DNA of 64,000 nucleotides. Source: Silurus meridionalis (lineage: Eukaryota; Chordata; Actinopteri; Siluriformes; Siluridae). Numbering within the stretch: the first letter of the stretch is position 1; each line of letters begins with the position of its first letter. Location of the stretch: NCBI RefSeq assembly GCF_014805685.1, contig NC_060893.1, positions 18,978,525 to 19,042,524 on the forward strand. Direction: 5' to 3'. A program made the position numbers and the translations under genes. The notes beneath the pieces were generated by a model. The model was not told the DNA's origin, made no database searches, and was given only the letters and a program-made list of their open reading frames with translations. Positions 12,277 to 28,835 of this stretch are shown piece by piece.

Positions 12277-13826
12277 CAGGGAGTGCAGAATTATTAGGCA
12301 AATGAGTATTTTGACCACATCATCCTCGTTATGCATGTTGTCTTACTCCAAGCTGTATAGGCTGGAAAGCCTACTACCAATTAAGCATATTAGGTGATGT
12401 GCATCTCTGTAATGAGAAGGGGTGTGGTCTAATGACATCAACACCCTATATCAGGTGTGCATAATTATTAGGCAACTTCCTTTCCTTTGGCAAAATGGGT
12501 CAAAAGAAGGACTTGACAGGCTCAGAAAAGTCAAAAATAGTGAGATATATTGCAGAGGGATGCAGCAGTCTTAAAATAGCCAAGCTTCTGAAGCGTGATC
12601 ATCGAACAATCAAGCGTTTCATTCAAAATAGTCGACAGGGTCGCAAGAAGCGTGTGGAAAAACCAAGGCGCAAAATAACTGCCCGTGAACTGAGAAAAGT
12701 CAAGCGTGCAGCTGCCAAGATGCCACTTGCCACCAGTTTGGCCATATTTCAGAGCTGCAACATCACTGAGTGCCCAAAAGCACAAGGTGTGCAATACTCA
12801 GAGACATGGCCAAGGTAAGAAAGGCAGAAAGTCGACCACCACTGAACAAGACACACAAGCTGAAACGTCAAGACTGGGCCAAGAAATATCTCAAGACTGA
12901 TTTTCTAAGGTTTTATGGACTGATGAAATGAGAGTGAGTCTTGATGGGCCAGATGGATGGGCCCGTGGCTGGATTGGTAAAGGGCAGAGAGCTCCAGTCC
13001 GACTCAGACGCCAGCAAGGTGGAGGTGGAGTACTGGTTTGGGCTGGTATCATCAAAGATGAGCTTGTGGGGCCTTTTCGGGTTGAGGATGGAGTCAAGCT
13101 GAACTCCCAGTCCTACTGCCAGTTTCTGGAAGACACCTTCTTCAAGCAGTGGTACAGGAAGAAGTCTGCATCCTTCAAGAAAAACATGATTTTCATGCAG
13201 GACAATGCTCCATCACACACGCCCAAGTACTCCACAGCGTGGCTGGCAAGAAAGGGTATAAAAGAAGAAAATCTAATGATATGGCCTCCTTGTTCACCTG
13301 ATCTGAACCCCATTGAGAACCTGTGGTCCATCATCAAATGTGCGATTTACAAGGAGGAAAACAGTACACCTCTCTGAACAGTGTCTGGGAGGCTGTGGTT
13401 GCTGCTGCACGCAATGTTGATGGTGAACAGATCAAAACACTGACAGAATCCATGGATGGCAGGCTTTTGAGTGTCCTTGCAAAGAAAGGTGGCTATATTG
13501 GTCACTGATTTGTTTTGTTTGGTTTTGAATGTCAGAAATGTATATTTGTGAATGTTGAGATGTTATATTGGTTTCACTGGTAAAAATAAATAATTGAAAT
13601 GGGTATGAATTTGTTTTTGTTGTTGCCTAATAATTATGCACAGTAATAGTCACCTGCACACACAGATATCCCCTAAAATAGCTAAAACTAAAACTACTTC
13701 CAAAAATATTCAGCTTTGATATTAATGAGTTTTTGTGTTCATTGAGAACATGGTTGTTGTTCAAATTAAATCCTCAAATAAAATTAATCCTCAAAATACA
13801 ACTTGCCTAATAATTCTGCACTCCTG
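12277..13826 (+). mobile_element. Tc1/mariner-superfamily DNA transposon, 1,550 bp
   Basis: Both ends are present and flanked by TA (12275-12276 and 13827-13828). The outer inverted repeats share GAGTGCAGAATTATTAGGCA and its complement. A second, inner pair carries TAATTATTAGGCAAC at about 12463 and its complement at about 13620, so the element has a double-repeat (IR/DR-like) end organisation. It encloses a frameshifted transposase. With both ends and nearly the full gene present it is a rather young but inactive copy. Confidence 0.93.
12495..13508 (+). pseudogene. Tc1/mariner transposase, frameshifted
   Basis: DDE transposase that would bind the element ends and cut and paste the element. 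The ATG at 12495 opens an N-terminal helix-turn-helix region (KSKIVRYIAEGCSSLKIAKL, then a basic stretch). The frame changes near 12800, again near 12900 and again near 13360, so there is no single open frame. The DDE core is readable in the pieces: a WTDEM segment near 12918 (first Asp), FMQDNAPSHT near 13191 (second Asp), and PPCSPDLNPIENLW near 13285 (third acidic residue Glu), spaced as in DD34E. The C-terminus ends at 13508. The residues are intact but the gene is broken by indels. Confidence 0.9.
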
Positions 13827-13853
13827 TATATAATATGTTAAAAAAAATAATAA

Positions 13854-18246
<4,393 letters not shown>

Positions 18247-18455
18247 GAATGGAACACTGAATTGCTCAAAATATAGTTAAAATAGATCAGTTCCCCATTC
18301 GGGAACTCGAGCTGCGTTGCAACAATTTTGGGAACGCCTTGCGTTGTTCACGCTCTGAACCACATGTGAAATCTGGCCAATAGGCGCCACGCCGAGTTCC
18401 CGAATGGGACACTGATCTATTTTAACTATATTTTGAGCAATTCAGTGTTCCATTC
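18247..18455. repeat. inverted repeat at 5' end of DIRS-like element
   Basis: Arms 18247-18309 and 18393-18455 (63 bp each) are complementary with very few mismatches, separated by 83 bp. Shared core: ATTGCTCAAAATATAGTTAA, and at the inner end CCCATTCGGGAACTCG. DIRS-type retrotransposons carry inverted terminal and internal repeats, so this probably marks the element start. Confidence 0.85.
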
Positions 18456-18570
18456 ACCCGCCACGGGTGATGTTGCAACAACCAGGAGCTACAAAATGGC
18501 TGTGCAGTGGTAGCAACATTAGCTTCTTCTTCTTCAGTTAAGTGCTTTGTGTGTGAGATTCTGTGCAAGC

Positions 18571-19640
18571 ATGGCTAGTAAAAATACAGGTGTGTGTTCA
18601 TCTTTACCCCCGTTTCATTACGGGGAAGGATACGCATGATCGGTGCATTGTTTGTTTGGGAGTGGAGCATGCTTAATCGGCTCTCAAGGAAGTCGATTGT
18701 TCCCATTGTAGCCTCATGGCTATGCGCACGCTTTGCTCCCGTAGAGCGCTCTTCGAGGAGAGCGCTCTCCCTTGTGGGTCCAGTCCTGCTCTTGCCAAGG
18801 CAAAGCGGCGCCGGCATTCGTGGGGCTCGCAGGCCGATCTGGCAGTAGGCATGGAGTCGATCATCTGTTCTCTCGGGGAAGCACACCCAGTGGCTGCTTC
18901 TTCTCCTGGTGTGAGCAGTGTGGTGCTCCACATTTCTCCCTCTGAGGGGGAAGAGATGATGGACGCTAGCGAGCCCGCAGACTCCTCACAGCCTGTGCTG
19001 CACGAGAAGCTAATTGAGGTTGTGACGCAGGCCGTGTCCAAGCTCGAGCTAGCTTGGCCGGTCGAAAAACGGGAGCAGCGTGCACCCAGTAACCTGGATG
19101 AGTGCTTCCTGCGCCCCGTGTCACAGCCTCAACGCCAGGGCCTACCGGTCTTCCCCGACCTGTACACCGAGGTGTCCAGGTTCTGGGAGACCTCGTATGT
19201 GGCACATACTTTTCCCCAACGAACTCTCTGTATGTGAATGGAGTTGGGGCTAAAGAGTGCGGCTACGGGGCAATGCCCTTGGGGCCACCAAAGACATGGC
19301 GTGGGCTGTTGGTCGGTCCATGTCAGCCCTAGTAGCCACAGAAAGGCATCTGTGGCTCACCCTGTCAGATCTCCCTGACAGGGATTGGACTGTGCTGCTG
19401 AACGCTCCAATGGCTTCTCCTGGCTTGTTCAGTGACGCTGTAGCAGCGGTCGTCGACAAGTCTCAGGAGACTAAAAAGCTATCGCAGTGTTCCAGCAGTA
19501 CCTCCCTCACTGCTCCCATTGGGCTGCTCGGCAGCAGCCTCAGCCTGGTACATCCAGGCAACGCGAAGCCCAGAAGGCCAAGAAGGAGCCGGGAGACCTG
19601 AGGGTCGTCCTCGCTTCTAATAAACGGGCCGTGGTGCCTA
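18571..19640 (+). pseudogene. DIRS-like retrotransposon gag-like ORF, broken
   Basis: An ATG at 18571 begins a frame that stops at TACGCATGA near 18640; after a frame change there is a Cys/His segment (HDRC..CLGVEHA..CSHC) and then an open stretch at 18716-19237. That stretch contains LIEVVTQAVSKLELAWP and FPDLYTEVSRFWE, motifs I associate with the gag-like protein of fish DIRS1 elements. The remainder (19257-19601) continues in another frame. Reverse transcriptase, RNase H and tyrosine recombinase are absent, so only the 5' part remains. Moderately GC-rich against its surroundings, consistent with a fairly recent insertion. Confidence 0.75.
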
Positions 19641-19740
19641 AGTCCTGACGACTTACTTCTAGGAGTGCGGTGTACACCTCGTTCCACAGTGCCTGTCCCT
19701 CCACAGCAGAGACTTAGCTAGCGTGCTTGAGCAATAGGAA

Positions 19741-20194
19741 ACGGTCCAGCAATCTGACAGGCTGTGGTTTTGTTGACTTGTTTTCATTAGAGGCTGTTCA
19801 AGTGCAGGTTTTTTAAAGCCCATATCCTCCGTGGATGTGTGTTAACAATTGAAATTTGGTGATGTCCAAATTGTGATCTGTTCAGCTGAAAATTATTTTC
19901 CCAGTGACACAAAATATACTGACTGTCTAAAATTCCGGTTCATGATCAGTTCAGATGAACAGAAATTACTTTTAATGCCATTAATCGGAACATAGATGGG
20001 CAAAACTGATGTACCTAATTTAAAAGTATTTACAGATTCTCTGGGACAGATGCATGTCTTTTCTTGTGATATTGTGCTTATTGCCAGGAAAACAAATAAT
20101 CTACCCTTGACTTCCAGTAACAGTCAAGTCAATTTACAGGGACCCCAGGCAACAGAGAGCACAGCTCCAAGCAGTAGGGCAGACCTACGCATCA
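19741..20194. other. intergenic DNA, nothing recognised
   Basis: AT-rich sequence between the DIRS-like fragment and the inverted repeat; the exact 3' limit of the DIRS fragment is uncertain. Confidence 0.4.
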
Positions 20195-20411
20195 CTATAT
20201 TGCATGCTTATGTCTGACTATGTCTGAGAGTCAATATGTTAAAACATGGTGTAAAGGACCGAGTGGAATGTAAGTTCTGGCTGCATTTACAGGTAAAGTG
20301 AAAATGACAGCATTGTTCGTAAGATGCGTGGTTAACCTTAATCTAGAAAAGCCAGTAATCTGCTTGGAAAATGCACTAAGAATGCAATAGGCGTGACAGT
20401 TATGAGCCAGC
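20195..20411 (+). repeat. left arm of 217-bp near-identical inverted repeat
   Basis: Complementary to 21832-22047 over its full length; I count one substitution and a small indel. Begins with CTATATTGCATGCTTATGTC and ends in GTTATGAGCCAGC. The 1.42-kb spacer shows no transposase or other coding match. Not a repeat family that I recognise. Confidence 0.95.
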
Positions 20412-21831
20412 TCGGTAATGAATAATCGACCACTTTGAGATTATTTATGTTTGTGTTTTCATTTAGCCAATCTTTATATCCAGGATTAGTCTTCCGGGAA
20501 TGTCTTAAAAAAGAGCACCACACATATTTCAGTTATTGCCAAAAAAAATAAGCATTCTTCTACAGTTCAATTCTGGATTTGTGGTGATAGATCTCATTCT
20601 CAGAAGAAGAGCAAGCCTTTGAACAAGTAAATGAAGAGAGACATGCAAAATGATGGTCAGGAGTGTGTCATGACTTGGCTGATGGTTAGCAGCTGTGACT
20701 CACACACACGGCCCCACGCATGACTTCAACGACCCAGAGACGTGAGTGTAACTAAAAATACAAGGAGAAGAAAAGAGCTAATAATAACTCAAGCGTGAGA
20801 GGAGGGGAGGGCAGAGCTGCTGAGATAAGCTATGGGCCGTACATGTACTTGGACCCTGATGCGACTGGGGTACAGAAATTGGTACCAGCTGCTGAGCCAG
20901 GAAAAACGTTGCTGCGGTAAAGTGAAGGTGTCCAAATATGAGGAATTAATCATTCACTCATAAAATCTGGCCACTTAAAAAACCTCAGGCACTTCATGCA
21001 TTTATTTCCATTTACATGAAACAGCTCTGTCTCATCCTCTTTTTTTGTTCTTTCATTATGCCTTGTGTGTGGGGACTTTGTAGTCTAGTTTTGCGACGTG
21101 GTGTTGAGATGAGGGGTAGATGTGAGTGCACTGTGAGTCACGTTCCAGATGGTTTCACAGCAAGTGATACAGAGCCTGAATTTGACCCACTATGGCTATG
21201 TGTATATAGCTGGAGAATAGATGGAGACTTTCTTCACTCTCAGTGAAGCTTTTGGTTGGAGTTAAACCTTTCTTAAACTTCTCCTTTATAGGGTAGTGAT
21301 CACTATCTCACCTCTTTGAAATTTACCTTACTGTTAAGTTCAGCTCCATCCTGGAACCTTATCTGAGTGATCATGCAAACTCAAAACAAACTGGTTATTT
21401 AGAGAAGGTTTACAATTTCAAAATTATATATTTTTTTCTTTACCATTGTTTCATCTGCATGATACATAGGCAGAAGAAACATTCATGAAAACACACAATA
21501 TAAATTATATAAATTATAACAATATAACACAATATAAATTTGATTAACCAATAGTACAAAATAAAAAATGAATTAAAAAAAATACTGAATATAGGAAACA
21601 TATGATGACACATAGGATGACAGCCAATCCCAGTTATCACTGAAAAATGTGTTCTTTTCAGAAATGGTTAAAAGTGTATTGACAGACCTCTTTTATCTAC
21701 CCATTTTTTCTATTAACTAGAATGCAGCATTGTAATGCAATTTCCACTTCATCCCCATCTGACTCCTGTTGAATCTGGAACCTGACCCGGTGGCACTTTA
21801 TGGGACTCCGATCCATTGCTGAACAGGGTGT
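20412..21831. other. spacer of the inverted repeat
   Basis: No gene recognised. Includes a purine-rich stretch with short GATA-like motifs around 20760-20830 and AT-rich sequence at 21420-21600. An open frame at 21016-21246 matches nothing known. Confidence 0.45.
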
Positions 21832-22047
21832 GCTGGCTCATAACTGTCACGCCTATTGCATTCTTAGTGCATTTTCCAAGCAGATTACTGGCTTTTCTAG
21901 ATTAAGGTTAACCACGCATCTTACGAACAATGCTGTCATTTTCACTTTACCTGTAAATGCAGCCAGAACTTACATTCCACTCGATCCTTTACACCATGTT
22001 TTAACATATTGACCTCAGACATAGTCAGACATAAGCATGCAATATAG
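21832..22047 (-). repeat. right arm of near-identical inverted repeat
   Basis: Reverse complement of the left arm at 20195-20411. The similarity stops abruptly on both sides, and I see no clear target-site duplication or terminal motif. Confidence 0.95.
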
Positions 22048-22059
22048 CACACATATTTA

Positions 22060-22200
22060 TGCCTTGTGGCCAATTTATCAAAACCAATCTACCTATTGGC
22101 GTGTTTTTGAACTGTAGAAGGAAACTGAAGAACCCAGCAGAAACCAGCATAGGTGTTTAAGTGGGAGAACATAAAAAAAGTCCACATAAAGATCAAGATC
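22060..22200 (-). mobile_element. degraded SINE-like repeat, minus strand
   Basis: Shows the order GCCAATTTATCA..CCAATCTACCTATTGGCG..GGAAACTGAAGAACCC seen in the copy at 11.2-11.4 kb (plus strand as written). Strongly diverged, so the family call is tentative. Confidence 0.5.
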
Positions 22201-24084
22201 AATCCTAAATCCCAGAGATGCAACAAATCTACCTGCTAAACCTTTGTGCTGTCTTGATTAAAATGTATAAGGTTGTATACCTCACATTATGCATACCTAT
22301 TATACAGACTGAACTCAACATTTCTAGCTGTCAGTAACAAAATACAGTTTATCTAGTGTGGACAGTGACCTGTAACTTGCAGTACTATCCTGGCTTGGAG
22401 TGATAACAGTGATACTCAGACTACTTTAGTTTTAAGCTGTTTTTTTGTTTATGAACATCTGCTAATAAAATCTAATGCTGCATTCGATTAAATCTAGTAA
22501 CTTTCCATGAATTCTAAGAATTTCCAACCTCAGGCTAGGAAAATCCAAAGTAAATTCCCCTTCAATCTGGAATTCCTACACAATAAATTGGAAAAGTGTG
22601 CACAGCACAGAGTTCAACACGGCTACTTTCACCTGAAAAAATAGTAGTGTATATAGTACAAAATATATATTATATATGTATATAGTTAGACCTAACCATA
22701 TGTAAATAAACCCACAATATATACCATACATTTTGTGGTTTTGCTAAATAGCTCTAATTACTAACATTAGTTATCTGTTTGCTAGTTCATGAGTTTTGGT
22801 GTTTGGGCAGAGCAAACAAAAAATCTAGCATTGATGCAGGAACTCTTTTTGTTCATTTGTAGCTTGAATCTTTAAATATAAGTGTTATTAAGCAAATGCA
22901 AGCAAATTGTTATTTTTGTCCAAAAACAGCCGCCAAAAACTGCTTAGCTTTTAAAAGACATTGATTTAAACAGAGACTTAGCATACTTTTTTTTTTTTTG
23001 ATAATTCAATCACAAAATAGGTGAGATTTAAATTCAAGTTGTCTTTAACAAAAGAGCTTTCCCACTAAAAGCAAAAACCGCATGGCCTAAGTTATTTAAT
23101 AGCCTATAGGAATGTTGGAATGTTGATTCCTCATCCTGCCCTGCTCAGCACAAAGACAGCTCAGGTAAGGAACGTGAGCTCATGCCTCTTCATTGCCTCG
23201 AAATTATCTAGACATTCATGGCAGCCTCTGTGAGTGGTGCTTTGAGAGACTCCCAAACATTCCTGAGGTAACCAAACCTGACTCCCTCGCTTAACGGGCC
23301 TTTTTTTAAAACAGAGTGAGGGGTGCAATGACACTCAAGTTGATGACTCAGGGATTTTTGGCAAAGAAAAAAAAGTACACACAAGACCCAGGAACGTACA
23401 GTATGCTCACACACCACGTAAAAGCCTACACATTCATACACATGGCTGAGCGCAGTGTGGGTCTTTGGTTTATTGGTCTGGAGCTGCTGCATGGGTAGAT
23501 GAGTAAAGCCTCTGTTTACACTCATGTTTTTATTGGTCTGTAAAATATTATTCAAAATCACTCAGGTCTTGTATAACCTGTAAAGCCACGGCAGTCCTCT
23601 AGCTTGTCATACAAGGCCATTGGGGACTCATGAAAATTTCCGCTATCCAAACTAAACAGTGATTTTTAAAAGCACAACTGCTTGACCTGTCTATTAAAGG
23701 TCTGGAGTCAGCAGGTAGCAAAACGACATATAATAATACATTACTTTAGCACCATCAAATTGCACTTATTGATCACCTTGGTGGTATTTATAACAATCCT
23801 CGCTAGACGCTTAGGTTGGGTGATACAGTATGTGAAAAGAACCAATTAGTACACACTTTACTAAGCAAGTAAAAATAACATACCACTATTTTGTGATAGA
23901 TCTGGATGGTGCATGTTTACTGTATTGAAACTGCAATCAATGTATATACAGTAAATTGTTGGAAATTGTTAGTGTGCATCATAATTCTGAAGGTTTAGGG
24001 CTATAATAAAAATAAAGCTAGAGCATTGCACCAAAATTATAGCTAAAACATAACACTAGAATGATTACCCAATTTAATCAAAGC
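22201..24084. other. intergenic DNA, nothing recognised
   Basis: AT-rich, with a T-run at 22989-23000. Open frames at 23208-23561 (-) and 23316-23498 (+) have no family resemblance. Confidence 0.5.
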
Positions 24085-24531
24085 AAATTAAATCAAATTT
24101 AATTTGTCACATACACATTAATACAGAGTACGACATACAGTGAAATGCTTTTTACGACGGTCCGGCATGAGGGAATAAAATGAGGAGAAAAATAATCCAA
24201 GAAAAAAAAAGTTAAATAAATAAAAATAAAAAGTATAAACTATATACAATATAAAATATATAAATATATATGTGAAAAAAAGTGTATATACAAGAATGCA
24301 TATAAACTGTAAACAAATAAAATTTAAGGTGATTGACGTGATTGTCCTTAAAGTGACCCTGTGCGGTGTGGTGTGGTATACACTGTGCTGTGCAAGTCCA
24401 GAGTTTAAGTGACTGTGCTGTACAAGTCCAGAGTTAAAGTGACAGTCCAGAGATTAAAGTATATATAAGTCATAGTGCAAAAGAAAATTGTGCAGAAAAA
24501 GTGTGAAGATGGACATGGAAGTGGACTGGTT

Positions 24532-24804
24532 CTAGATCCTGGGTGTTTCCTGGTTTAAACTCTGAATGGCCTGCAGGAAAAAGCTCCTCCTCATTTTCTC
24601 TGTGTTTGCTTTCAAGGAGCGGAAGTGCTTCCCTGAACACAACAAAGAGAAGAGTCCATTATTGGGATGGCTGAGGTCCTTCTCAATCTTCCTGGCCCTG
24701 GTCCGGCACCACATGCTATAGATGTCCTGCAGGTCAGGGCACTCGGTGTGGATGGTACGGTCAGCTGAACGCAACACCCTCTGGAGAGCTCGCCTGTCCT
24801 GCAT
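24532..24804 (-). pseudogene. LINE C-terminal domain, out of frame
   Basis: Continues the LINE protein of 24845-25720 after a frame change: RRALQRVLRSADRTIH, LQDIYSMWCRTRARKIEKD, SHPNNGLFSLLCSGKHFRS and LQAIQSLNQ, the usual carboxyl end of this element group. Confidence 0.85.
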
Positions 24805-24844
24805 GGTGCTGTTACATGAAGTGATGCTACCCGTCAGAACACTC

Positions 24845-25720
24845 TCAATGGTGCATGTGTGGATAGTCTTTAGAGGGTAGTTTAAAGTCCCTTAAGTGTC
24901 TCAGATGGTACAGACGCTGCCGAGCCTTCTTCACCAGGGTGTTGATGTGACAGGACCAAGACAGGTCCTGTGTGATGTGAACACCTAAGTACCAGAAACT
25001 GTCCACTCTCTCCACTGGGGTCCCGTTGATGTTTAGCAGTTGGTATGACTGCTCCTGCTTCGTGCTGAAGTCCAAAATCAATTCCTTAGTCTTGCTGACT
25101 TTCAGGAGAAGGTTGTTCTCCTGGCACCATCTCTCCAGGTTTTTAACCATCTCGTCATTGTTTGAGATCAGGCCCACCACAACAGTGTCGTCTGCAAACT
25201 TCATGATGGTGGTGGAGTTGGAAGTGGTCACACATTCATATGTGTACACTGAGTACAGCAGGGGGCTCAGAGCACAACCCTGGGGAGCTCCAGTGCTGAG
25301 GGTGAGGGTGGATGAGGTGTGTTTGCCCACCCGTACGGCTTGTGGTCTGTCTGTCAGGAAGTTAGAGATCCATTGACATTGAAGTCCCAGGACCTCAAAC
25401 TTAGAGGTGAGTGTGGAGAGAATTATGTTGTTGAACGATGAACTGTAGTCCACAAACAGCATCTTTGCATAATTTCCTTTTCTGTAGTCCAGGTGGCTCA
25501 ATGTTGTGTGTAGACGATTTGTGATGGGGTCCTCAGTAGAATGGTTCTGGCGGTACGTGAACTGTAGAGGGTCCCGTGTGTCTGGTAGTGTTGTAGTGAT
25601 GAAGTCTCTGACCACTACTAAGGGCAAGACTACAGGGTGGTAGTCGTTGAGGCAGGCGGGCTGGGGCTTCTTCGGGACAGGAACAATGGTGGACTGTTTG
25701 ACGCATGTACTGTAGTACAT
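24845..25720 (-). pseudogene. LINE reverse transcriptase fragment
   Basis: About 290 codons without stop. RT landmarks are readable in order: an IVPVPKK start segment, FTYRQNHSTEDPI, LFVDYSSSFN (motif A Asp), TGAPQGCALSPLLYSVYT, KFADDTVVVG (the catalytic AspAsp at about 25188-25200), SKTKELILDF and FWYLGVHITQDL. The enzyme copies element RNA at a nicked target. N-terminal endonuclease and the first part of RT are missing, and the frame is lost near 24845, after which the C-terminal piece lies at 24532-24804. It is therefore a dead copy, though little decayed. Confidence 0.9.
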
Positions 25721-25721
25721 T

Positions 25722-27770
25722 TTTCTTTACAATACTGAACCTCTGTTCATTGCCATTTTGTTCTTTTGTTTTATACAGACCAAAAAGCAGTTTTAAATTG
25801 CTTATGATCTTAAATTAAAGGAAAATATCATTCAAATTATATGAGAGAGTTAGACTGAAAACAGGAAACCACCAAGGTATATTGTGACCAAATTGTATCA
25901 TTACATCTTGACTCACCAGGATGAAAGGTTGCTGACAATTATTAAATAAATGAATGAATGATTGAGTTATTCATACATTCATTAATGCAAAACATGTTTT
26001 ACATTCTAATAAAAATAATCTGCTAAGGTACAAGCAGAATCAGAAAATTATCATATAGCTTTCTTACTCCATTCTTTTTGGTCAGAAATGGATCATGTGC
26101 AAAACTGAGTGAAATTCATATATGTGCTGAATTATTATTAGAGACTATGATCACAACAATGCATAAATGGTAATGTAAACATATTTTTATATATACATAA
26201 AAAATATTATCATCCAGCAAACCCAATGTTATATGACCCATTTTCTATCGTGCTCATATGAGCATTTAAATTGGCAGTATAAGCATGGTTTTAGGCAACA
26301 AGCTACTGTAACTTGGCTAACTGTTGTGGAATATGCTGCTTGCTTCATCCAGCCACTATTACAGCAATATTCAAACTCATTAGTTTAAACATATTAGGCC
26401 ATAGAGTGACCTCAAGGGAGACTGTTAGACCACTGACCAATTCATTTTAGATACGATCTGTTTTTTTCAGTTGTGACTATATATTCTAATCTACCTTGCT
26501 AAAAAAAAAAAAAACGTTATGGTGTGTACTCCAAAAGCCTTTATGTGACCGTTGTTTGTGCTGCCATGAGACTAATAAAGGATGATTTTGATCTGCTATT
26601 GGGTGCATTAATACCGTAAATGCAGCAGTGTGAGAAAGCAATGGATGTGTGGACGTGCAGGATTGTAAAAATGAAGCCAGTGAATGCCATTGCGTGTAGT
26701 TCATTTTATGTTAATCCGTAACATTAGTTGTTCGTACGCTCGAACAATGCAAAGCAATAGACATTCCCTCATGCACTTGAATTGTCTGAAATGTAAACAT
26801 ATCCCACTGTTTGGACCAAAGCAGACTTGTGAGACAGAAACTCCCTCAAGTTTTATGTGTCCTCAATGATTGGGCAGATCCTTCATAGTCCACGTATATA
26901 AACAGGCCAGGAGTCCCGGCAAGTAGGGAAAACAGTTGCAGTTCTAAAAACGTAAATGATTCCAAAAAAGGTAACAATAGGAGACAAAAGAGCGGTGACG
27001 GTGATCTTCCATGTCAGAGAGATGGAAAGAGAGAGAGGCCTTAACATGCTGCAGTGCAACAGTCATCATACCATAAAATAAGCACACACACACACACACA
27101 CACACACAGCCTTTCTAAAGCCTTTTAATGTCACAATGAAACAAGCCCTACACACCCGTCTTCATTCGGCATTCACCTGCCTGTCCAACAGTAAGAATGT
27201 GTGAGCTCCAAACCCCTCATTGGAATGAAGGGGTGGACAGACGGCCACCTAAGGACAATATTTATCACAAATTTCTCATCGATGTGCATGGCGCTAACAC
27301 GGCTTGCACAACATACCAGGATTCCAACCGAGAGATAAATAAATACCAGGGAACTCTCATTCTAGCTGATGCCTCAGACTTAAAGCCATATTAGACTATT
27401 GGTATTATTAGTTATAAGAAAGTCTTATCATTTATTTTTATGCCTTTTCGTATTGTTATTAATTATTATATTGTAATTAAAACAATATTGATATATTATC
27501 TTTGCCAATTGCTGCTTCTTTGTAAACAACAGGTCTAGCTGGCTCACCAGAAGGCTTAAAAAATGAATACCATTTGACACTGATGTGTGAATTGGAAGTG
27601 TGTAATTTAGGCATGTTGTCAAGCTACATACATCCTCTGGCTATTCTGGGAGGGGGCAGGAACGCCAGTGTAAACTGTCAGCAGGAAGTAATGATAAGAG
27701 GTGAACTTTCACCTCCAGGTCAGAGATCACTCATGTGACTTGAGCCTTGGAGTATCTGATCTCTCACCAT
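25722..27770. other. intergenic DNA, nothing recognised
   Basis: Contains an A-run at 26502-26513 and (CA)n at 27085-27109. A TATATAAA-like site at 26895 followed by a moderately GC-rich stretch could be a weak promoter, but no exon follows that I can identify. The open frame at 27197-27394 is unrecognised. Confidence 0.45.
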
Positions 27771-27958
27771 TAGGGGCCTGCTGCTAAAGTTACATGATGT
27801 CATTTGGCTATTTATGAATATAGAAGCTGAACTGAACACTGTAGCAAAACATGGACTGTATGCATGAACTCCATTACTTTGTATATTAGTCATCAAATTT
27901 ATTTAGCAGTAAAATGAAACAGGATAGAGAATATAACCATATATGTATATCCTAATAT
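27771..27958 (+). repeat. dispersed repeat copy A, unclassified
   Basis: About 185 bp that reappears in inverted orientation at 48008-48206, 20 kb away. Shared stretches include GCTGCTAAAGTTACATGATG, AAGCTGAACTGAACACTGTA and AACATGGACTGTATGCAT. Similarity is high (a few substitutions per 100 bp) and drops off on both sides. No coding potential and no terminal repeats that I could find. Confidence 0.9.
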
Positions 27959-28763
27959 AGTATAATATCACAGAACACAGAATGTCTCCTCCTCAAATAC
28001 TTCATAAAATCAATTTTTTAAGCTTTTTTGTGTTAAATAATATTCTTGTAGCATATATGATTAAGTATATTATATTAGAGAAAGTGCAATGATATAAAAC
28101 TATGATTTGAATTACAGCCAGAACCTGTTGCCAGAGCTGGCGATATAGAAAATGTACTAATCTCTAATCAGATTTAAGAATTCAGCAATACTGAATATTT
28201 AATAACTCATAGTTTTGACATTTGTGCTGACCAGATCCTCACCTCTTTATTCTAATACGGTGTTATTGGTCAAGAAAGGGTGTTGATAGGCTACAGATCT
28301 CCTAATTATGAAGAAGCATTCCCAAAATTCCTTGGGGGCTTTGACACTCGTAGTAGCTCGTTTCATCTCATTTCAACGTCTAAGCTTACCTCCTCTCAGA
28401 AAATAAAGGACGGCATGTTCTCACAAGCAGGAGGGAGAAGTATCAACAAAGGCCTAGCAGATCAAGATTACAGGGTCAATTTCCATGAGTGACAATAAAA
28501 ATAATGCTGTATAAACAGAAATTCACTAACATTGTTGTATGGCTGCCGTGACTTTTATTGAGTTGTTATATTGTTAGAGTGTCTTGTGATGATGCATTTG
28601 TGAAGCTGTCTGATTCGACTGACCTATCATTAAACCGAGCCAGACTGCTCTCTTATCAAGCTGGTTTGTCAGTCTAGAATTTGGCACCAAATTGCTGAAT
28701 TCCCAGCCATTATAAAATTACAACTCTGAATGGAAAACTTTCAGGCCAAGACCAGACCAGTGC

Positions 28764-28835
<72 letters not shown>

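Larger units (their letters stand above)
24085..25721 (-). mobile_element. 5'-truncated non-LTR retrotransposon (L2/Rex1-like LINE)
   Basis: Minus strand. The order from 25721 downward is reverse transcriptase coding sequence, a C-terminal domain in another frame, a 3' UTR (24531-24130) and a tail near 24085-24150 with a motif resembling GCATTTCACTGTATGTCGTA followed by AAATTTGATTT-type short repeats. Such tails are typical of jockey/L2-group elements of fish. The 5' half (endonuclease) is missing, as is usual after incomplete reverse transcription. Confidence 0.88.

Noticed and set aside
18594..19041. Frames on the minus strand over the DIRS-like gag
   Set aside because: Shadows of the GC-richer gag sequence; the + frames carry the family motifs.
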